Shown one piece after another: positions 60,718 to 64,000 of a stretch of DNA of 64,000 nucleotides. This DNA is from Antitrichia curtipendula. Its lineage: Eukaryota; Streptophyta; Bryopsida; Hypnales; Leucodontaceae. The DNA lies in NCBI GenBank assembly GCA_951230915.1, contig OX579637.1:24428001-24492000 (forward strand), given 5' to 3'. The notes below the pieces were generated by a model that saw only the letters and a program-made list of their open reading frames with translations, was not told the origin of the DNA and did no database searches. The position numbers and the translations under genes are program-made. How positions within the stretch are numbered: position 1 is the stretch's first letter; each line of letters opens with the position of its first letter.

Positions 60718-61299
60718 ATTTTAAGTCGAGCCGACCTAAACCCGTCTCATGTAATCACTCTTAGAAGGAAAGACAAGAACGCTTCAGGTTGATTCAACTT
60801 GAACCGGATGATGAGGATACTTGTAACAATAGAAACATGACCATGTCCGCAGAAACGAGGAAATTTGTAATAACAAAATTTTTATCCATCATGCAAAATC
60901 AGTACTAAATATTGTTCAAGTCAAGTCGACCTAATCAGATATTATAAAGGATTTCAGAGACAACAGGTCATGGAATCCGGAGAGTTCAGTAGTTTTGTTT
61001 AAGTTGAAATTGACTAATTCAAGCTAATGTCTTTTTGACATAATTTATGGATGTCTTTAATGCATTTGTCAAATGGAAATGCATTGGTATTTAGATATTG
61101 TTAGTTTTATTGATGTTCATCTTTTGCATCTTATGACGACATTGAATTTTGTTAAGCTTGTGGTTTATAATGTTCATGAAATGCGTTGAGTGTAAAGAGT
61201 CTATCTTTAAGCATTTGTCCTAGACTTTTAGTCTTGTATGAATCTTGTGCTACTCGGATGGGTTTCTATTATTGTGGTTTAGATCAACTCGACCTGAAC
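60718..61299. repeat. Second cluster of TTTAGGTCGA-type palindromes
   Basis: Copies lie at about 60718 (TTTAAGTCGAG / CCGACCTAAA), 60782, 60914 (TCAAGTCAAG / TCGACCTAAT), 60997 and 61276 (TTTAGATCAAC / TCGACCTGAA). They precede the ATG at 61499 by 200-780 bp and match the motif at 54.4-55.4 kb. Confidence 0.7.
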
Positions 61300-61498
61300 G
61301 GATGGTTGTCCCCTTTTTGTTAGGAACATGTTAGAGTGTTAGTATCTTTCCAAATCTTCTCCTAATACATAAACCGAGTGTCATTTGTTATCTTCATTGT
61401 TTAGCATTTAGAGCGAGGTAATCTATAGTTTATGTTTTTCATATGTTCTGGCTTATCGAAACCCTTTTGCTTACTGGAGTCCATGTTCTACAAGTGTC

Positions 61499-64000
61499 AT
61501 GGATGATATGGCCATGCTACTAGAGATTATGGACTCATCAGACAATGAGGTCCTAAATATTGAGGAAATGGATGTTCATATTCCACAGTGTGAGGGAATA
61601 TCACGTCGCTTTTGGAATACAATAGTTGTCACTCTATACATGGAGAGTGGAATACTTGTTGGTGAAGGTACTTGCTATAGTGTGAACTGTGACCTGGTGC
61701 TTGGTGCCACCGGTCCTTTGGGAGATATTCATGTTGCTCTTCACATTTCCAAGTCACATTCCGAGGAGCACTTGCCACAGGAGAGGGTGACTTTGTTGAT
61801 GGCCTGGCCTATTCATCTAGTCCATTGCTGTGGTGCAAGCCTTTGGGACCATGACGCCTGTGATAAGCTTAATACTCTTCAATTGGCTCTCTTGAACCCG
61901 CCATATGCGACGTCTTCTTGACCATATGCAAGTTGCGTCCGGAATCCTCCTCGACTAACTTCTATAAAAACGAAGGAACTCTTTACTCAGGATTCCATCA
62001 ATGCGGTGTCTAGCAAAGTATGTTGCACCCAAAAATGTGTTCAACCATTTTCGAGGGAGAAGATTCATGCATTCCGCAAACGTATGTATCGGAATTCAAC
62101 GTTCAAACATAGAGCCTTCATAAAGACTGAGGAGCACACATTGGTTTATTGCAATATACATGGGAGAAAGATGGTGACGGTTGAAGAGATTCCTATGTGC
62201 ATGCAAGCATGGATGCATATTTCCGTGGTCTTGGAAACCACATTCTTCCGCTATCAAATGCTCATGAAGGATAAAAGAGAAGCGACAGACCATGGCAATA
62301 GGGGACTGTTGAAGCCAAGGAGACACACTCAACAAGCTACTGCTACGTTGAAGTGCGTCCTTGACAAAGAGTCCAATCACATGATGCATCATACTTGAAC
62401 TATAAAGTCAGAAGAGAAGGTTGTGTCCATGTGTCTCCCTCCTACCTTTCAATGGAAGGGGAAGATGAAAGAAATCAATGATGCCAATGCAGCCTTCGGA
62501 TTGCCTGAAGTTTCAATTTTGAATTTAAGCAAGATCAGATCCTCCAAATTCTAAGAGTATGAGGTGAAGAAGCTTGGGGATAATTTCGCTTGGTGTGCTA
62601 TTTGTGACAAATTACAAGAGCTCCGGAAGGGTGCTCTTGTTGGTTCAAACACCGCTCTCATGTAGGCGCGGAAGTTGGAGAAACATCTCGCTATTGCGCG
62701 TACTTACAAGGAGTTGTACTATGCAAACCATTATCAGTCGCACACTGATCCGCACAAGTGCCTCATGATCATGCACAACAAGATGGATCATTCTAAACCG
62801 CTTGTCTAATCTTTTCCCACAAGAGTAAACAAACTGATGGCCTTGTGAAGTTGCGCGTGTCTGTGACGGGAATGATTGCGCATGGTCATGCTGATGTGCG
62901 CTATGCGCATTATGGTTTGGATTTGTTTCCTCACAACTCAAACTATACCATTGGCTCCATGGCAAAGTTGTTGCAAGATCTTGAGTTGCCACCAAAGTCT
63001 TCGTCTCAGCAATTGGTTACAAGATCAAGGTCAACTAATTTGTTCAAGGCAGTTCTGGAGGGTGCGGTGATGTGCGAAGCGTCGCTTCCCCCATCACCGA
63101 TCAACTTAGTTCCAGCGACACCGTTGCCGTCCATTCTCAATGTACAGATGGACAATGCCATTAGGGACAACAAGAATAGATATGTTTTCTGCTTTTGGTC
63201 TCTTCTTGTTGCAAACAAAATCTTCTATGAAGTATACGTGAACTTCATGATTGTGGGTCACACGCACGATGACATTGATGCATTGTTTGGAAGCTGGAGC
63301 ATGCAACTAAAGAAGGAGAATTTTCCTATAGTTCTTGTGCTTATGAAGTCATGCATGGATGTGGAGTCCATTCTCACTAACCCTCACCTTGTGGAAGAGG
63401 TGCTTGATTTCAAGGGTTTCATTGCAAGTTCATTTGTGGATGGTCATGACATCCTCGTTGGACACACAAGACCACAACAAGTGAAGTTCTACCTAGATTC
63501 AACAGGTTGTCTAGTCATGAAGTACAGTCATTATGTATTGATGTAAAACTGGTTAGGAAAAAACGGTACAAGCATTAAGTTGTGGAAAGAAGATGCTAAA
63601 GGGCAAAGTTTGTGGCCGCGTGGGGTACCATTGGCAATTCCTTTGAAGGCAATGAGAGGCCTTGATGACATTGTGAAAGGTGTGTCTGGATTTATGAATT
63701 ACTGGGAGGACTTGTGCAATGCGGATGTCATTGGAGAATGCAGGAGGCGCTACGAGCATGTAGTGCACTATTAGCATGATGTGAAGATAGCGCTGCAAGA
63801 ACCACTACCTGCATCTACTATTTTGAAGGATGGTTTCTAGCTGACTACTAAAGTTCAAGCGACTCAAGCGGATCAGTTTGATAAAGATGATGAAGACCGT
63901 GAAGATTTTGGAGAAGATGTTGCCTATGTTGGACCTTTACAAGGTTGCCCACAACCGTCTTTCAGGGTGATTCGGGATGTTTTTGATGGCTACTTCCTTG
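61499..64000 (+). pseudogene. DUF7869-type element gene, decayed, cut by the window end
   Basis: The frame opens at the ATG at 61499 (MDDMAMLLEIMDSSDNEV) and continues through stops at about 61919, 62396, 62552 and 62663. A Cys-containing region reads VCCTQKCVQPFSREKIHAFRK, then WCAICDKLQELRKGA and ARKLEKHLAIARTYKELYYA. A frameshift near 62805 leads into a frame from before 62845: GLDLFPHNSNYTIGSMAKLL, QMDNAIRDNKNRYVFCF and FMIVGHTHDDIDALFGSW. The D-N, RDNKNRY and GHTHDDID motifs are the hallmark of DUF7869, a domain found in repetitive genes and suspected of being transposon-derived. After a TAA at 63544 the same frame runs to the end of the window with further stops and an acidic tail (KDDEDREDFGEDV). 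The chemistry of the domain is not established to my knowledge. Confidence 0.6.

Noticed and set aside
62645..62995. 116-codon minus-strand frame
   Set aside because: Antisense to the DUF7869-like gene, whose + strand carries the conserved motifs.

Overview
The window looks like nuclear DNA of a land plant. It is AT-rich, its introns are GT-AG, and two recognisable host-type sequences are plant-like: an F-box/kelch gene (about 19-20.5 kb, +) and the first three exons of a plant-type glycolipid transfer protein (about 23.9-24.8 kb, +). The degenerate gene families around them (kinase-like, FCP1-like, DUF7869-like, a GQHS-motif family) are ones I associate with bryophytes, ferns and lycophytes rather than seed plants. 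That placement is from memory and is tentative. No intact, certainly functional gene is present; the longest clean frame is the RING-H2 part at 26316-27395.

Layout. 1.6-5.25 kb: two convergent decayed genes between GC-rich islands, one split by a 148-bp CACTA-type mini-element. 7.3-8.7 kb: a decayed minus-strand gene with palindromes upstream. 10.6-14.1 kb: diverged local duplications and a hAT-like end. 14.4-16.5 kb: a kinase-like pseudogene with a 245-bp MITE at its 3' side. 17.2-20.7 kb: an inverted-repeat element, a TATA box and an F-box/kelch pseudogene with a Stowaway-like MITE in intron 1. 22.2 kb: a second, 81-bp Stowaway-like MITE. 23.9-25.2 kb: the truncated GLTP gene, ending in the same 31 nt as the F-box pseudogene. 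25.3-27.4 kb: a coiled-coil/RING-H2 gene homologous to the decayed copy at 2.1 kb. 29.8-37 kb: a hAT transposon with tandem repeats, GC-rich arrays, a transposase full of stops and a second ORF. 37.8-42.4 kb: two kinds of ~172-bp tandem repeat with a 1.3-kb insertion. 42.4-49 kb: more decayed genes (including an FCP1-like one), a long hairpin and a CACTA-like end. 49.2-49.55 kb: nine 37-bp hairpin repeats. 50.5-54.3 kb: a long minus-strand decayed gene. 61.5-64 kb: a plus-strand DUF7869-like decayed gene that leaves the window.

The most distinctive signal is a family of 21-nt palindromes, arms ending in TCGA around one central base. They cluster directly upstream of the two divergent genes at 54.3 and 61.5 kb, recur in pairs in two gaps inside the first gene, and appear in different sequence versions upstream of the 8.1-kb gene and inside the 14.4-kb MITE. 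Most decayed genes carry many in-frame stops but few frameshifts; nine of nine stops read in the 54-kb gene are TAG. This pattern fits C-to-T decay of methylated transposons.
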